DNA of 64,000 bases from Desulfomicrobium macestii. Its GTDB lineage: Bacteria > Desulfobacterota > Desulfovibrionia > Desulfovibrionales > Desulfomicrobiaceae. The notes beneath the pieces are model-generated. The model had not been told where the DNA came from and made no database searches. It saw nothing but the letters and a program-made list of their open reading frames with translations. The stretch covers positions 213,358 to 277,357 of the forward strand of contig NZ_JADBGG010000001.1 in assembly GCF_014873765.1 (NCBI RefSeq). Reading direction: 5' to 3'. Position 1 is the stretch's first letter. Every line of letters begins with the position of its first letter. Positions 63,281 through 64,000 of the stretch are shown one piece after another. The position numbers and the translations under genes are program-made.

Positions 63281-63325
63281 AAACATGAGAGATTTTCGCT
63301 CGGACGACCTCGTCTGGTTATGTGT

Positions 63326-64000
63326 TTATGAGTCGCCTCTGCAAGGGGAAAGATCCTTGCGAGGGGTCCTGTAGCTCTTGCCGTCCAGTACGACTTGGTA
63401 GGCGCCGTGCATGATCCGGTCGAGGGTGGCTGCGCCGAGCAGCTTGTTGTGGAAGGCGTCGTTCCACTCCGAGAAGTCCAGATTGCTGGTGATGATCGTC
63501 GGTTTTCGCTCGTAGCGCTCTGCGATGACGTCGTGGAAGTCCTCGTCCTGCCCGGAGCGCATGGGCTTGAGGCCGAAGTCATCGATGATGAGCAGATCCG
63601 CCTTGGTCAGAGCCGCCAGTTTGCGCTCGTAGGTGCCCACGGCCCGTGCCGAGGCGAGTTGCCCCAGGAGCTTGGCGTGGGAGGAGAACACGGTGTCTTA
63701 GCCGCGACGTACGGCGATATGGCCCAAGGCCTGGGCGAGGTGGCTCTTGCCGGTGCCACAAGGGCCGACGATGAGTACCGGGGCCTTCTCCTCCAGGTAG
63801 CGGCAAGTGGCTAGATCCATGATCTGAGACTGGTTCACTCCGAGGTTGAAGGTGAAGTCGTAGCTTTCGAGGGTTTTCTGCGTGTTAATGCCGGCTCTGC
63901 GCTGACGCATGACGAGCTTGCGTTGTTCGCGACGGGCGATCTCGTCCTCAATGAGCAGGGCCAGGAAGTCGGTGTAGGCGAGCTTCTGCTCCACGGCCTG
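63326..64000 (-). pseudogene. istB: IS21 helper ATPase IstB, interrupted by a stop codon; 5' end outside window
   Basis: AAA+ ATPase that helps the IstA transposase. Walker A (LIVGPCGTGKSHLAQALG) and walker B (LLIIDDFGL) are present. The frame is interrupted by TAA at 63698-63700 between RRG and DTVFSSHAKLLG, where relatives have tyrosine, so one base change from TAC explains it. Both halves stay in the same frame: the C-terminal part runs to a TAG/TGA-type stop at 63326-63328. The N-terminus lies beyond 64000. A truncated, inactive protein is expected. Confidence 0.85.

Larger units (their letters stand above)
63229..64000. mobile_element. IS21-family insertion sequence, end with istB
   Basis: The element appears to begin near 63229 (TGTGACTGGGCACC). 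Two direct copies of a 21-base motif, 63236-63256 and 63260-63280, agree at 17 positions, as in the multiple terminal repeats of IS21. A broken istB gene follows on the minus strand and runs out of the window. istA would lie beyond the right edge. The other end and target repeats cannot be seen. Confidence 0.75.

Noticed and set aside
63698..63700. Programmed read-through of the istB stop codon.
   Set aside because: The codon is TAA, no slippery sequence or strong hairpin is seen next to it, and a one-base change from TAC explains it.

Overview
The window is a chromosomal stretch of a Gram-negative anaerobe, most likely a sulfate reducer of the Desulfovibrionales (a Desulfovibrio or Desulfomicrobium relative; this is inference). 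The reasons are a DapL-type lysine branch, a MotA/MotB pair and stand-alone CheX-like proteins, many multi-PAS histidine kinases with cysteine-rich inserts, a three-subunit molybdenum hydroxylase with selenium-type maturation genes, and an NfnAB/sulfide-dehydrogenase-like pair. Most of the window is GC-rich. AT-rich exceptions lie around 41.2-42.0 kb and 47.7-48.5 kb.

Layout. 0-12.5 kb is mostly housekeeping: the end of dapL, a tRNA methyltransferase-like gene, a CBS-ACT protein, a nitrilase, larC, a UPF0178 protein, a U32 peptidase-family protein, a PHP phosphoesterase, infA, a large PAS kinase followed by a 14-codon remnant of its response regulator, selO and a CheX-like gene. 13-16 kb holds a PA2779/C39-peptidase/TPR trio and thiC under a TPP riboswitch with a visible terminator. 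16-24.7 kb holds a Ca2+-type P-type ATPase, a radical SAM activase-like gene, rex, a YgiM-like SH3 protein, tRNA-Lys(CTT) and a DEAD-box helicase. 24.7-32 kb holds motAB, a TPR lipoprotein, a multi-PAS protein ending in a CI-repressor-type HTH, a FadL-like porin and an HDOD protein.

32.4-39.4 kb is the most unusual block. Five same-strand genes, three of their four junctions overlapping by ATGA, encode a PhnD-like binding lipoprotein, a histidine kinase with nine cysteines in its linker, a receiver-only regulator, a PEP-synthase-like protein that keeps the ATP-grasp and phospho-histidine domains but has no visible PEP domain, and a dual-specificity phosphatase fused to a YkgJ-like cysteine cluster. 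They look like a relay from solute sensing to phosphoryl transfer. A second CheX-like gene and icd follow.

41.2-42.0 kb has no gene but contains a run of hairpins ending in a strong terminator, a candidate structured RNA. pilMNOPQ (42.0-46.9 kb) is the type IV pilus alignment complex and secretin. A GntR regulator and an AT-rich RHH-PilZ gene follow.

48.8-59.0 kb on the minus strand reads as one ten-gene operon: FAD, 2Fe-2S and Mo subunits of a xanthine-dehydrogenase-family hydroxylase, an outer-membrane channel-like protein, the two NfnAB-like subunits, YqeB, YqeC, a MocA-like cytidylyltransferase and a MoeA-like protein. A near-consensus sigma-54 promoter precedes it, and an adjacent two-gene operon encodes a sigma-54 activator and its PAS kinase. 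The right edge carries an IS21-type insertion end with an istB copy broken by one stop codon, next to what looks like the 3' end of a tRNA gene.
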